This document shows, one piece after another, positions 10,290 to 19,443 of a DNA stretch of 64,000 nucleotides. The notes beneath the pieces were generated by a model. That model was not told the DNA's origin and did not search any database. It saw only the letters and a program-made list of their open reading frames with translations. The position numbers were made by a program, and so were the translations under genes. Source of the stretch: Bacteroidales bacterium (GTDB lineage Bacteria; Bacteroidota; Bacteroidia; Bacteroidales; F082); the NCBI GenBank assembly GCA_021647205.1, contig JAKIVD010000003.1, positions 1-64,000 on the forward strand. The letters are read 5' to 3'. Each line of letters begins with the position of its first letter. The stretch's first letter is position 1.

Positions 10290-12044
10290 TCAAAACTTCA
10301 AGGCAACGCCCGCCATAACGTTGACACCCTGGACCGGGTAGCTGTAAAAGCGTTCGTAATTGTTGTTCAGCAAATTGGTAACGGAAAGAAAAACAGAGAA
10401 CTCCCTGGAAACGGCATAATCAGCGCCGAGGTTGATATCGAAAAAACTGCCTAGCACTTCTTGATTAGAAAAGGTCCAAAACACTGTTGGTGTCCTGGCA
10501 TAGCGTTTTCCATAATAGAATAATTCTGTCCAAACTTTTAGCTTTCTTTTAAAAAGGTAAGATGCACCTAAATTGATTTCGGATAAAGGTTTGTGATAAG
10601 CCAGCTCCAAATTATCCAGCGAATACGAATTGTATTCTCCGCCAAACCAAACATTCAGGTAGGAATCAACTGCATAGGAAAGTTCTCCTTTAAAGGTCAA
10701 GCGGTTTCCATCGTCGTACAATATGGTAAATTTATTCGCCGGGCCATAACCAACAAAGTTACCATAATATCTGGCGCTATTCACAAAAAATGCCATGTCT
10801 TCAAATTTGCTCCACCTGACTTCCAGATTGTAAGCCAGCTTTTTGACGATGTTTCCGCGCAGCCCGCCAAAAGCAACAATTTTGTTGTTTTGCCAGCGCA
10901 GGTTTGTATCGGGAATGCCGTAAGGAGTGAAATAAGGATTCACAGTAGTTAAATTCAAATAACTGTTCTTCTGAATATTTCCATCAAGACCGGCGTAGAG
11001 CACCAGCGCTTCGGGGATGGCGGCAACCGACAGGTCGATGACGGGATAAAAATGAAAGGAAGATTCATCCGCATTCAAATAGCTGAAACGCAAAGTAACA
11101 CCAAATGCAAGGATACCATACTTTGCTTTGAAATAAGGTGAAGCGGTAATTAAAACATCGGTCGTGCTGCGCACACTGTCTTTGTTGCCAAAATAGGTTG
11201 CTTCGCCTTCCAGGCCCAGGTTCTGGTAATCCAGTACATCCGTCAGGTCGAATCCTTTGTGGAAGTCAAAGTCAAGGCTTGCATTGGTTTCGCTTGCCCT
11301 GTGCCTGTCAAAATAGTAGTAACCCGACAGATTAACGGCGTGGTGGAGTTTGTTCCTGTTTTTGTATTTGCTTTTAAATCCTATATTGGCACGAATCAGG
11401 TTAAAACTTTGTTTTAAACCCTCATCATCCGGTATAGTGACCAATGGAAAATCGTCCGGTTTAAAGCCGTAATACCTGTTGGTGTTGAGGCCGTACTGAA
11501 GCCCCAGGTCAAGCGTATGGTATTTTGAATATTTCTCAAAACCAGCGGCTATTTTGTTGTTTGAATAGGGGCTTGGCGAATAACCGGCAATATTGGCGAA
11601 GGAAGAAAAACTGCGGACAACGGCATTGAAGCGGTAGCTGCCCGCTTTGCCGCTGGAGTGGTAAAAATCGAGCAGTGGCGAAAGTTGGCTGCCGAAGCCT
11701 GCTTTCAGGTAGTTGTTGTACACCTTCACTCTTTTGTCAGCCCTGATGCTCAAAGGCTTGATTTGGCTGGCAGCGATATCGGTTTCCACCCGGCTGTCCA
11801 GCGACTGAAAAGCAAATTCCGGTGCGGTAAAAGTCAGTGGTTTTTGCGCGGGTTTCACATTAATCTTAAATGCCTGGTTAATAGTGGGGTCGAAAGAGCC
11901 AATAATGGTTACCTGTTCGTTGTGGTTACGATCCAGGTTTTGTTCCTGCTGGCCAATGGCCGGCACAACAATAACAAGAGCCATCAACAATAAAAGCTGA
12001 TGGAAACGGTGTATCTGCATATTTTTTATCAATTTCTTTTCCAT
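10290..12044 (-). CDS. Outer-membrane beta-barrel protein, TonB-receptor-like without recognisable plug
   Basis: 584 aa. N-terminal signal peptide (LLLLMALVIVVPAIGQQ), a short periplasmic stretch (VTIIGSFDPTINQAFKINVKPAQK), then successive amphipathic beta strands ending in an aromatic C-terminal strand (VNVMAGVALKF), as in BAM-inserted barrels. I see no TonB box or ~120-residue plug, so a true TonB-dependent transporter is unlikely even though homologues are often labelled so. The gene starts 2 nt after the TPR gene stop, so the two are translationally coupled and their products may work together at the outer membrane. Substrate unknown. Confidence 0.7.
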   Translation of the reverse strand: MEKKLIKNMQIHRFHQLLLLMALVIVVPAIGQQEQNLDRNHNEQVTIIGSFDPTINQAFKINVKPAQKPLTFTAPEFAFQSLDSRVETDIAASQIKPLSIRADKRVKVYNNYLKAGFGSQLSPLLDFYHSSGKAGSYRFNAVVRSFSSFANIAGYSPSPYSNNKIAAGFEKYSKYHTLDLGLQYGLNTNRYYGFKPDDFPLVTIPDDEGLKQSFNLIRANIGFKSKYKNRNKLHHAVNLSGYYYFDRHRASETNASLDFDFHKGFDLTDVLDYQNLGLEGEATYFGNKDSVRSTTDVLITASPYFKAKYGILAFGVTLRFSYLNADESSFHFYPVIDLSVAAIPEALVLYAGLDGNIQKNSYLNLTTVNPYFTPYGIPDTNLRWQNNKIVAFGGLRGNIVKKLAYNLEVRWSKFEDMAFFVNSARYYGNFVGYGPANKFTILYDDGNRLTFKGELSYAVDSYLNVWFGGEYNSYSLDNLELAYHKPLSEINLGASYLFKRKLKVWTELFYYGKRYARTPTVFWTFSNQEVLGSFFDINLGADYAVSREFSVFLSVTNLLNNNYERFYSYPVQGVNVMAGVALKF

Positions 12045-12046
12045 GA

Positions 12047-15000
12047 TTATTCCTCCCTCCCTTTTTCGTTTTTCATTGTATCGGGTTGTTCTTCTTCGGG
12101 CGGTTTTAAACGGTGTAGCTTACCACGCGCCACTTCTTTGAGATCGTCGCCCGGATAATTCTCAATCACGCTGCTGAGCGTTTGTTCGGCCTGGAAAACA
12201 TTGTCGCGCGCCACGTAAATGTCGGCCAGCAGGATGAAGGATTTGGCAATCCAGTAGTCGTAGCCGGGGTATTGGGCGGGCATTTCGTAAATGATTGTCT
12301 CGGCCTCGTCCAGTTTATTTTGGCGGTAAACGTTCAGCGCCACTTCGTATTTGGCCTCGGCACCCAGCTCGGTGGAGCTCAGCTGGTCAACAATCCTGAA
12401 CTCCTTCTCCGCCCCGGTGGGCTGCTGCAGTTCGAGTGCCGATCGCGCAAGCACGTAATGGGCATAAACAATCTGGTCTTCGCTGACATTTTCTGTTTGC
12501 AACAAGGCGGAGGCTTTCAGGCGGGCATCGGTATAATCTTTGTTCAAAAAAGCACAGCGCATCATTCCGTCGGCAGCTTCGAGCACCATTCCTTTGCTTT
12601 CGGCCAGTTCGTAGAGTTGTTGGTAATTCTCATAAGATTCCGCATACTTCTCCTTGTCGTAATTCGCACGTGCCACTTTCAGCAAAGCCGGAACAGTGTA
12701 TTGATTTTCAGGAAACGAAAGGATTTTTTCGTAATAGCCCAAAGCAGTTTCGGGATCGCCCTGTTTTTCGGCACAGACCGAAAGGTAATGGGTGGCAGAA
12801 AGCACGAAGCCCCCATCAGGAAACTGCTGCAGGTATTTCTGGAAAGCAGGCACTGCCCTTCCACAGTCGTTGTTAAGGAAATAATTCTCCCCCGTTGTGA
12901 AGGTCAGCGAATCTTCTTCGCTAATAGAAACCTGCACAAAATCAAGGGTCTTCGCGTACGCAAAATATGCATCAACCTGCCCTTTGTCCATGTATATATT
13001 CTGGAGGGTATTCAGGGCTTCTTTGGCTTCGAGCGAAGCGGGATATTTATCCACCACTTGCTTTAATGTGGTAATGGCACGGTCGTATTGGTTGTTGTTG
13101 TAATACAAAAACCCCATTTTCACCAAAGCTTTTTTGGCATAACTGCTACGTGGTTTTTCTTTCACCAGTTTGTCATAATACACGATGGCTTCGCGCTGGT
13201 TGTTCATCACGCTGTAAGTAGAAGCCATTTCGTACAGTGCATCAGCGTACAGTATCGATTTTTGATAGTTTGAGACCAGCCGGTAGAATGCTTTCACTTT
13301 TTGACCGAAGCTTCCGAGCGCCCCGTAACAGAATGCCTTTTGGTAGAGGGCGTAATCGGCATTGCGGCCACCCTGTTCGATGACCTGCTGGTACCAGTTC
13401 ATGGCAGTCTGGTAATTTTTCAGGATGAAATAACTGTCGGCCAGCCGGAGTTTGGCATCGCTGACCAAATCGGCCCGCTGTCCGCTTTGCTTTAAAAACT
13501 GCTGAAAACCTTTGATGGCACCCTGATATTGTTTCTGGTTAAATGTGGAATAAGCCAGGTTGTAGGCTGCCATGCCGTACAATTCGGATTGCCGGGCACC
13601 CGAACTTTGCAGAAAATTACGGAAACCGGAAGCCGCGGCAGCAAACTGTTTTTGGCGGTACAGGGCATCGGCTTTCCAGAAGATTGTTTGCAGTTTCAGT
13701 GGCTTGTCGGGGGTGTACAGCAGGGCTTTGTCAAAATAGTCGATGGCATCGGTATAGGAATTGCGGTTGAAATATTCAACGCCCTGCCAATAGGCCAGTT
13801 GCTGGTAAACGCCGGAAAGTTTCCGGTTGGGCCTTCCGCTTTTTTCGATGGACTGCAAAGCTGCCGAATAGTTGTTTGAGGTCAGGTAAATCTGCGCCAG
13901 CAAATCGTAGGCTTCGTTTGTCCGGGGGCCATCGGGGTTTTGCTCCAGGAAGGTATTGATGATTGTTACCGGGTCATTCAAAGGATCACCACCCATTTCG
14001 ATTGTCAGTTTCACGTAGTTGTACAGGGCATCGGTGGTAACTTCCGGGTCGGTGTTTAATTTGTAGGCTTTCAAAAAAGCATTCCGGGCAAACTTTTGCT
14101 CACCGGTTTCGAGGTAACAAAATCCGAGGTGGTACCAGGCATTTTGTTCCATTCCCCCTTTTTTACTGCTGGCATTTTGAAAATTACGAATGGCCCCTTT
14201 GTATTCCCGGTTGCTGAATTTTGCATAGCCGATGCGGTACTGTTCGTCCGGGTCTTTTTTCTGTTTGGCCAGCGGTTCGTAAATCCCGAAATATTTTGCC
14301 GCCTCGCCATAGTCATTCAAATTGTAATAAGCATTGGCCACAAGACGCGCGATTTCGCCTTTCGATTTGCGGTCGGCCTTGCCCGAATACAAACTTCCTT
14401 CATTAATTACTTTTTTGTAATCGCCCTGTTTGTAGTAGATATTAATAAGGTAAACCGGAACCAGCTTGCTGTATTTCCTGTCGTTTTCCAGCGCCTTGAA
14501 ACCGGTCAGCGCCCGGTCGTATTTTTCCTGCTGGTAGTAGATGTGTGCCGTATAATATTTTGCCGGTTTTGCATAAGGACTTTTTGTTGAACTCACCTTG
14601 CTAAACGATTTCAAGGCAGGATTTGGTTTGCTCAGCTTCAACTGGCAATAGCCCTTTTTGTAATAATACTCTGCCCGCTGGGTTTTGGTCAGTTTTGCAG
14701 GCGACACTTTACCAAAGGCTTCCAGCGCGAGCCGGTATTTGTTGCTGCCGAAGTACAGTTTTCCTAACTCGAACTGAATGGTGGGCAGCCAGACACTCTC
14801 GGGGTAAGCGGAAACAAACTGTTGCACCTGAATCAAGGCGTCTTTTTCGCGCAAAGCGATACTGCCGGCAACGGAATAGTATCTGGCATTTTCGTAAAAA
14901 CTGTTCGACTTGTCGGGCTGCTGCTGCATGTAAAGGCTAAACATTTCGCGTGCAGCGCCGTAATTTTGCTGCCCGAAAAGCACCATCGCCTGCCGGTAGG

Positions 15001-15103
15001 TTTCCTGTGGCGGGTCGTTGTACACGGTTTGCTGTGCCGAAAGCTGTAAAGTGCCCAATGCAAGAAGCACGAACAAACTGATTAGCTGAAAAGTTCTGTT
15101 CAT
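12047..15103 (-). CDS. Large secreted tetratricopeptide-repeat protein
   Basis: 1018 aa with signal peptide (LISLFVLLALGTLQLSAQQ) and TPR-like helical repeats over almost the whole length, recognisable as A-x-x-x-F-x-x-x-L and YxxGxCYxxxG patterns such as NAWYHLGFCYLETGEQKFARNAF. No enzymatic domain. It most likely acts as a periplasmic scaffold, resembling the TPR part of BamD/YbgF-like proteins. The barrel gene follows after 2 nt, so the pair probably forms an envelope complex. Homologous TPR plus barrel pairs are common in Bacteroidota but I do not know an assigned function. Confidence 0.78.
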   Translation of the reverse strand: MNRTFQLISLFVLLALGTLQLSAQQTVYNDPPQETYRQAMVLFGQQNYGAAREMFSLYMQQQPDKSNSFYENARYYSVAGSIALREKDALIQVQQFVSAYPESVWLPTIQFELGKLYFGSNKYRLALEAFGKVSPAKLTKTQRAEYYYKKGYCQLKLSKPNPALKSFSKVSSTKSPYAKPAKYYTAHIYYQQEKYDRALTGFKALENDRKYSKLVPVYLINIYYKQGDYKKVINEGSLYSGKADRKSKGEIARLVANAYYNLNDYGEAAKYFGIYEPLAKQKKDPDEQYRIGYAKFSNREYKGAIRNFQNASSKKGGMEQNAWYHLGFCYLETGEQKFARNAFLKAYKLNTDPEVTTDALYNYVKLTIEMGGDPLNDPVTIINTFLEQNPDGPRTNEAYDLLAQIYLTSNNYSAALQSIEKSGRPNRKLSGVYQQLAYWQGVEYFNRNSYTDAIDYFDKALLYTPDKPLKLQTIFWKADALYRQKQFAAAASGFRNFLQSSGARQSELYGMAAYNLAYSTFNQKQYQGAIKGFQQFLKQSGQRADLVSDAKLRLADSYFILKNYQTAMNWYQQVIEQGGRNADYALYQKAFCYGALGSFGQKVKAFYRLVSNYQKSILYADALYEMASTYSVMNNQREAIVYYDKLVKEKPRSSYAKKALVKMGFLYYNNNQYDRAITTLKQVVDKYPASLEAKEALNTLQNIYMDKGQVDAYFAYAKTLDFVQVSISEEDSLTFTTGENYFLNNDCGRAVPAFQKYLQQFPDGGFVLSATHYLSVCAEKQGDPETALGYYEKILSFPENQYTVPALLKVARANYDKEKYAESYENYQQLYELAESKGMVLEAADGMMRCAFLNKDYTDARLKASALLQTENVSEDQIVYAHYVLARSALELQQPTGAEKEFRIVDQLSSTELGAEAKYEVALNVYRQNKLDEAETIIYEMPAQYPGYDYWIAKSFILLADIYVARDNVFQAEQTLSSVIENYPGDDLKEVARGKLHRLKPPEEEQPDTMKNEKGREE

Positions 15104-15537
15104 CTGAAGTTGCGGATTTAAAGCCCCTAAAATTAAGATTCCATTCCCGGCAGGGCGATGCGGAAACGAAATTTATTAACAAAACGATTGTTGAATAAAC
15201 GGATAAAAACGGAGTTTCATGTGTGGGGGTAGGTTTTTGTCGGGAGAAATTTTTGTACTAAGACATCAGAGGGAGCTCGGGCCGGAAGAGAGAAGGGGTC
15301 AAGCAACCCGCCGGGTTGAAAAAACCCCGTCGGGTCAAAACGACAGTTGTGGTGCTTTTTTTTAAAGAGAATCATACGCAGGCAACTTCCTTAAAAGGCA
15401 AATTCTGGTATTTTTCAACTGCCTCTGTTCGTAATTTGCAAGCACGAACTTATGGGAAGGTTACCATCATTCGTTCCGTCGCAACCAACGGCCTGGCATT
15501 CCGTTCAACAAAATTAAAATCGTCCCCATCAATTCCT
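15104..15537. other. Divergent spacer between the TPR gene and the flippase gene
   Basis: No gene seen. It must hold the promoter of the minus-strand TPR gene; I find only weak TAnnTTTA-like boxes. At 15304-15318 CAACCCG-C-CGGGTTG is a perfect 7-bp-arm palindrome, followed by a looser ACCCcgtcGGGT (about 15324-15335). The palindrome could be an operator or a short RNA hairpin; it is not followed by a T tract. Confidence 0.45.
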
Positions 15538-15545
15538 TACTTTTG
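15538..15545 (+). promoter_or_regulatory. -7 box immediately upstream of the flippase gene
   Basis: TACTTTTG matches TAnnTTTG. It ends 5 nt before the ATG at 15551, suggesting a leaderless mRNA if used. No -33 TTG at the expected place. Confidence 0.5.
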
Positions 15546-15550
15546 TCGCA

Positions 15551-17035
15551 ATGCAAAAAAAGTTTTTAAAAAACCTTGCCCTGCTGGTTTTTCTTAACCT
15601 GTTGGTAAAACCTTTCTGGATACTGGGCGTTGACCGCGAGGTACAGAATGTGGTGGGTACCAGCGAATACGGTTTTTACTTTACCATTTTCAACTTCTCT
15701 TTTCTGTTTTTCATTTTCCTCGACCTGGGGATCACCAATTTCAACAACCGCAACATTGCGCAAAACAACCAGTTGCTGAACAAACACCTGGCCGGAATAG
15801 GCACGGTTAAATTATTGTTAGGGGTGTTGTACGCAGTGGTCATTCTGGTGGCTGGCTGGATGTGGGGGTTCAGGGACAGGCAGTTGTACCTCCTTGCCTG
15901 GGTGGGGTTTAATCAGTTTTTACTCTCCTTTATCCTTTACCTGCGCTCAAACATTTCGGGCTTGCTGCTTTTTAAAACCGACAGTTTTCTTTCGGTACTC
16001 GACCGCTTGTTAATGATTGGTATCGTTAGTATGCTGCTGTGGTCCGGATTGTTCCATGGCCGGTTTACTATTGAATGGTTTGTTTATTCACAGACAATTG
16101 CTTACGCCGCCACGGCATTGATTGCCCTGGCAGCCATACTGAATAAATCGGGGAAGTTGCGTTTGAACTGGAACACGCCTTTTTTCCTGATGATCCTTAA
16201 AAAGAGCCTGCCTTTTGCCCTACTGGTTTTGGTGATGAGTTTTTACAACCGCATCGATCCGGTACTTATTGAAAGATTGTTGCCTGAAGGGGTGGGCGAT
16301 CACCAGGCTGGTGTATACGCCCAGGCATTCCGCCTGCTGGATGCCGGACAAAACTTCGCTTTCCTTTTCGCGGTACTGCTTCTGCCCCTGTTTTCGCGTA
16401 TGCTGAAAGACAAGCAACCGGTAGGGCAATTGGTTCGGATTTCGTTTTCCATCATCATTTCCGGGGCGCTGATTGTTGCCTTCACAGCTGTTTTTTACGG
16501 CAAGCAAATCATGGAACTGATGTACACACCGAATGTTGGGGAGAACATTGCTGCTTACCACCTGAGGATTCATCAATCAGCCCGCATATTTCAACTGCTG
16601 ATGTTCAGTTTTGTCGCCATTTCGTCAAACTACATTTTCGGAACCCTGCTCACAGCCAACAACAGTTTAAAAGTACTCAACCTGATCGCATTTACCGGGC
16701 TGATCATCAGTGTGGTACTCAACCTCACTTTGGTTCCCGGCATGCAGGCGCTGGGTTCGGCCTATGCCAGTCTGGCCACACAAGGTGTTACCGCCCTTTT
16801 GCAGTTTTTTGTGGCGCACCGCCTGCTGCATCTAAACATCAAATACAAACTGGTGCTCAGGTTCCTTATTTTGACCGTTCTTCTTTTGTTAACCGGCTAT
16901 TCGCTGTCGTGGCTGCAATTGGACAACTGGCATTTATCGTTACTGCTTATGTTATTTGCGGGCATAATGTTCACCGTTACTTTGGGTCTGTTAAACATAA
17001 AGGAGTTGATTGGTATCTTAAAGGCAAAGGACTGA
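15551..17035 (+). CDS. Wzx-like polysaccharide flippase (MOP superfamily)
   Basis: 494 aa polytopic membrane protein with about 12-14 hydrophobic segments. The N-terminus (FLKNLALLVFLNLLVKPFWI) and the segment VGTSEYGFYFTIFNFSFLF are typical of Wzx/RfbX-like lipid-linked oligosaccharide flippases, which move undecaprenyl-linked units across the inner membrane. The ATG at 15551 gives the family-typical start. It is followed by a double Wzz-like protein and a Wzy/WaaL-like protein, giving a compact Wzx-Wzz-Wzy set, but without glycosyltransferases, which must lie elsewhere. Confidence 0.85.
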   Translation: MQKKFLKNLALLVFLNLLVKPFWILGVDREVQNVVGTSEYGFYFTIFNFSFLFFIFLDLGITNFNNRNIAQNNQLLNKHLAGIGTVKLLLGVLYAVVILVAGWMWGFRDRQLYLLAWVGFNQFLLSFILYLRSNISGLLLFKTDSFLSVLDRLLMIGIVSMLLWSGLFHGRFTIEWFVYSQTIAYAATALIALAAILNKSGKLRLNWNTPFFLMILKKSLPFALLVLVMSFYNRIDPVLIERLLPEGVGDHQAGVYAQAFRLLDAGQNFAFLFAVLLLPLFSRMLKDKQPVGQLVRISFSIIISGALIVAFTAVFYGKQIMELMYTPNVGENIAAYHLRIHQSARIFQLLMFSFVAISSNYIFGTLLTANNSLKVLNLIAFTGLIISVVLNLTLVPGMQALGSAYASLATQGVTALLQFFVAHRLLHLNIKYKLVLRFLILTVLLLLTGYSLSWLQLDNWHLSLLLMLFAGIMFTVTLGLLNIKELIGILKAKD

Positions 17036-17142
17036 GGGCTGAACCCGGCTGAATTGCAAGATTTGGCCCGGCGGTCAACATCCCCCCTGGAATCCCGGCC
17101 AAACCCGATAGATATTACTGAATTGTCACATTAACCAACAGA

Positions 17143-17173
17143 CTTGCCGGTTGAATAAAAATCACTATTTTTG
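17143..17173 (+). promoter_or_regulatory. Bacteroidota-type promoter (CTTG-N19-TATTTTTG) for wzz
   Basis: CTTG at 17143-17146, exactly 19 nt, then TATTTTTG at 17166-17173. Full consensus match. It implies that wzz can be transcribed separately from the flippase gene, with a leader of roughly 10 nt. Confidence 0.8.
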
Positions 17174-17189
17174 GCACCCTTAATTGAGC

Positions 17190-19424
17190 ATGCTGATGGA
17201 AGAACAAGATCAAGTGAGTAGGCCTTTCTTTTCGGGTGAAGCAATGCAGGTGATCATTAAATATCGACGACACCTTGCCATAATCGGTATTCTTGCAATA
17301 CTGCTGTCGGCCATCTTTTCCGGCCCCGCTTTCATTACCCCATTATACAAATCAACGGTTATTTTATACCCGACTGCCAGCAATTCTATCTCGAAAGTGC
17401 TGCTCAGTGAAAACATGGGGAACACAAAAGACATTCTTGAATTTGGGGAAGAAGAACAAACCGAGCAGATGCTGCAGGTACTGAATTCCAACAAGATACG
17501 CAAGCGTGTGATAAACAAGTACAATTTACTGGAACACTATCAGATCAAACGTGGCTCAAAATACCAGATGACCCGGCTGTTTGAAGAATACGACAACAAT
17601 TTCCGCTTTCGCCGTACTGAATTTATGGCAGTCAACATTACCGTTTACGACAGGGATGCACAACTGGCTTCTGTGATGGCCAACGACATTGCCGAACTAA
17701 TTGATTCCACCATCAACCGGATGCAGAAAGAAATAGCCGTGAAGGCATTTAAAATTGTTGAAGCAGAGTACTTAAACCTCAAGAACGAGGTACAGACAAA
17801 AGAAGATTCGCTCACCGTACTACGTGGTTTAGGGGTACACGATTACGAAAGCCAGTCGGAAATGTTCAACAGGCAATTGGCCATTGAATTGGCAAAAGGG
17901 AACGAAGCCGGCATTAAGCGACTTGAAGACAAGCTGGAAATACTGTCAAAGTACGGAGGGCCTTATGTTTCTTTGCGCGATGCACTCCTGCACGACAAAA
18001 AACAACTGAGCGAATTAAAAGCTAGGTATGAAGAAGCAAAAGTAGATGCGACGGAAAACCTTCCCCACAAATTCATTGTCAGCAATGCCGTTGAAGCAGA
18101 AAAGAAATCCTATCCCATCAGATGGCTTATTGTTGTCATCAGTACGTTTTCAGTGTTGTTCCTTGCCATTTTGATTTTTGGGGTGATGGAAGTTATTTCC
18201 GGCAGAATGGAGTTTGGAATCAAAAAAAAAAACTTTCCGCTAAGTTTTACTGAGCAGAAGGAAACAGTTCAGCCTCACCGGCAGCATTCCCCGCGTCCGG
18301 TAAAAGCTGAAACGGTAACAGCAAAAAAACCGCTAAGGGAAGAAACCGCTGAAAGCATACCAGTTGTTACGGAAGCAGCACCTGAAAATACAACAAGAAC
18401 AACTATTGCTGAGGAAAGCAATGTGAATAAAAAAATAAAAAGGGACAATAACAATATTGAGATGGACAATTATTTTAACAGTTCTAACCTGGTGAAACTG
18501 GTTAATAAATGGAAGAAACATTTACTGATTGTAGTGGCCGCATCCGCAATACTGGCAGCCATATTTTCAGGGCCGTTTTTCATCACACCAATGTACAAGT
18601 CGTATGCAGTGAGTTATCCTGCCAATGTTGAACCTTATTCCGAAGAAAGCGCTACCGAACAGATGTTGCAGATTCTAAATTCACAGGATATTGTTGACAG
18701 CGTTATCAAGCGGTTTAACCTTGCCCAACATTACGAAATAGATCACGACTACAAATACTTTAAAACCATGCTGTTGTACGAATACAACCAGAACGTGAGC
18801 ATCAGTAAGACTGCCTTCGAATCAGTACTCATCGAAGTTTATGACAAAGACCCCGTAATGGCGCGCGATATGGTGAATGCCATCCTTGATTTTTACAACA
18901 AAAAAATTCGTCGCCTGCATAAATCGAAATACGCCGAAGTAGCGGGAATGTACAGCGGGCAATTGCAGCGCAAGAAAGCGGTATTGGATTCGCTGAAACA
19001 GGTTCTTTATGACCTGGGCACCAATTATGGCCTGATTGAATATTCTGCCCAGTCGCAGGAAATTATGCGGGGCTATTTGAGGACCGTTTACGGTAACAAT
19101 GCAAAAGCCATCAATACCAAAGAAGTAAAAAGGTTACTTGAGAATATGCAAATTAAAAGCGGACAACTGATCGAAGTTGTGCAAATGATCCAGGATGAGG
19201 CACGAACGTATGTAGAGGTAAAACTTGATTACGAGCTTGCTGTCCGTTTCCTGAACGCAAACATGACTTACGAAAACATTGTAACCTATCCGTTTGTAGC
19301 CGATAAAAAGAGCTATCCTGTCCGATGGATTATTGTTGCGATTGCAGCAGTAGCATCCTTCATTTTTGCCCTGCTCATTGTTCTTTTCCTGGAAAACAGA
19401 AAGAAACTGAAAAGCGAGTTTTAA
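17190..19424 (+). CDS. Tandem-duplicated Wzz-type chain-length determinant (two Wzz modules in one protein)
   Basis: 744 aa, about twice the normal length. Module 1 (about residues 1-345) and module 2 (about 425-744) each have TM1 (LAIIGILAILLSAIFSGP / LLIVVAASAILAAIFSGP), the following FITPLYKS / FITPMYKS, a coiled-coil periplasmic region, and a terminal KKSYPIRWLIVVI / KKSYPVRWIIVAI TM2. Wzz proteins set the modal length of surface polysaccharide. The modules are joined by a ~75-residue charged, Pro/Glu/Lys-rich cytoplasmic linker. An A11 run (18222-18232) encodes KKK just after module 1; a one-base slip either way gives a stop within 4-11 codons. An internal ATG at 18462 could start module 2. 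Start choice: ATG 17190 or 17196; the promoter ends at 17173. Confidence 0.85.
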   Translation: MLMEEQDQVSRPFFSGEAMQVIIKYRRHLAIIGILAILLSAIFSGPAFITPLYKSTVILYPTASNSISKVLLSENMGNTKDILEFGEEEQTEQMLQVLNSNKIRKRVINKYNLLEHYQIKRGSKYQMTRLFEEYDNNFRFRRTEFMAVNITVYDRDAQLASVMANDIAELIDSTINRMQKEIAVKAFKIVEAEYLNLKNEVQTKEDSLTVLRGLGVHDYESQSEMFNRQLAIELAKGNEAGIKRLEDKLEILSKYGGPYVSLRDALLHDKKQLSELKARYEEAKVDATENLPHKFIVSNAVEAEKKSYPIRWLIVVISTFSVLFLAILIFGVMEVISGRMEFGIKKKNFPLSFTEQKETVQPHRQHSPRPVKAETVTAKKPLREETAESIPVVTEAAPENTTRTTIAEESNVNKKIKRDNNNIEMDNYFNSSNLVKLVNKWKKHLLIVVAASAILAAIFSGPFFITPMYKSYAVSYPANVEPYSEESATEQMLQILNSQDIVDSVIKRFNLAQHYEIDHDYKYFKTMLLYEYNQNVSISKTAFESVLIEVYDKDPVMARDMVNAILDFYNKKIRRLHKSKYAEVAGMYSGQLQRKKAVLDSLKQVLYDLGTNYGLIEYSAQSQEIMRGYLRTVYGNNAKAINTKEVKRLLENMQIKSGQLIEVVQMIQDEARTYVEVKLDYELAVRFLNANMTYENIVTYPFVADKKSYPVRWIIVAIAAVASFIFALLIVLFLENRKKLKSEF

Positions 19425-19443
19425 TTCAAAAACCCCTGCAAGT

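Noticed and set aside
10290-12044. Classical TonB-dependent transporter
   Set aside because: No visible plug domain or TonB box; the N-terminal part before the barrel is only about 70 residues after the signal peptide.
12182-13066. 294-aa plus-strand ORF inside the TPR gene
   Set aside because: Shadow of the TPR coding frame; repeated helical motifs are clear on the minus strand only.
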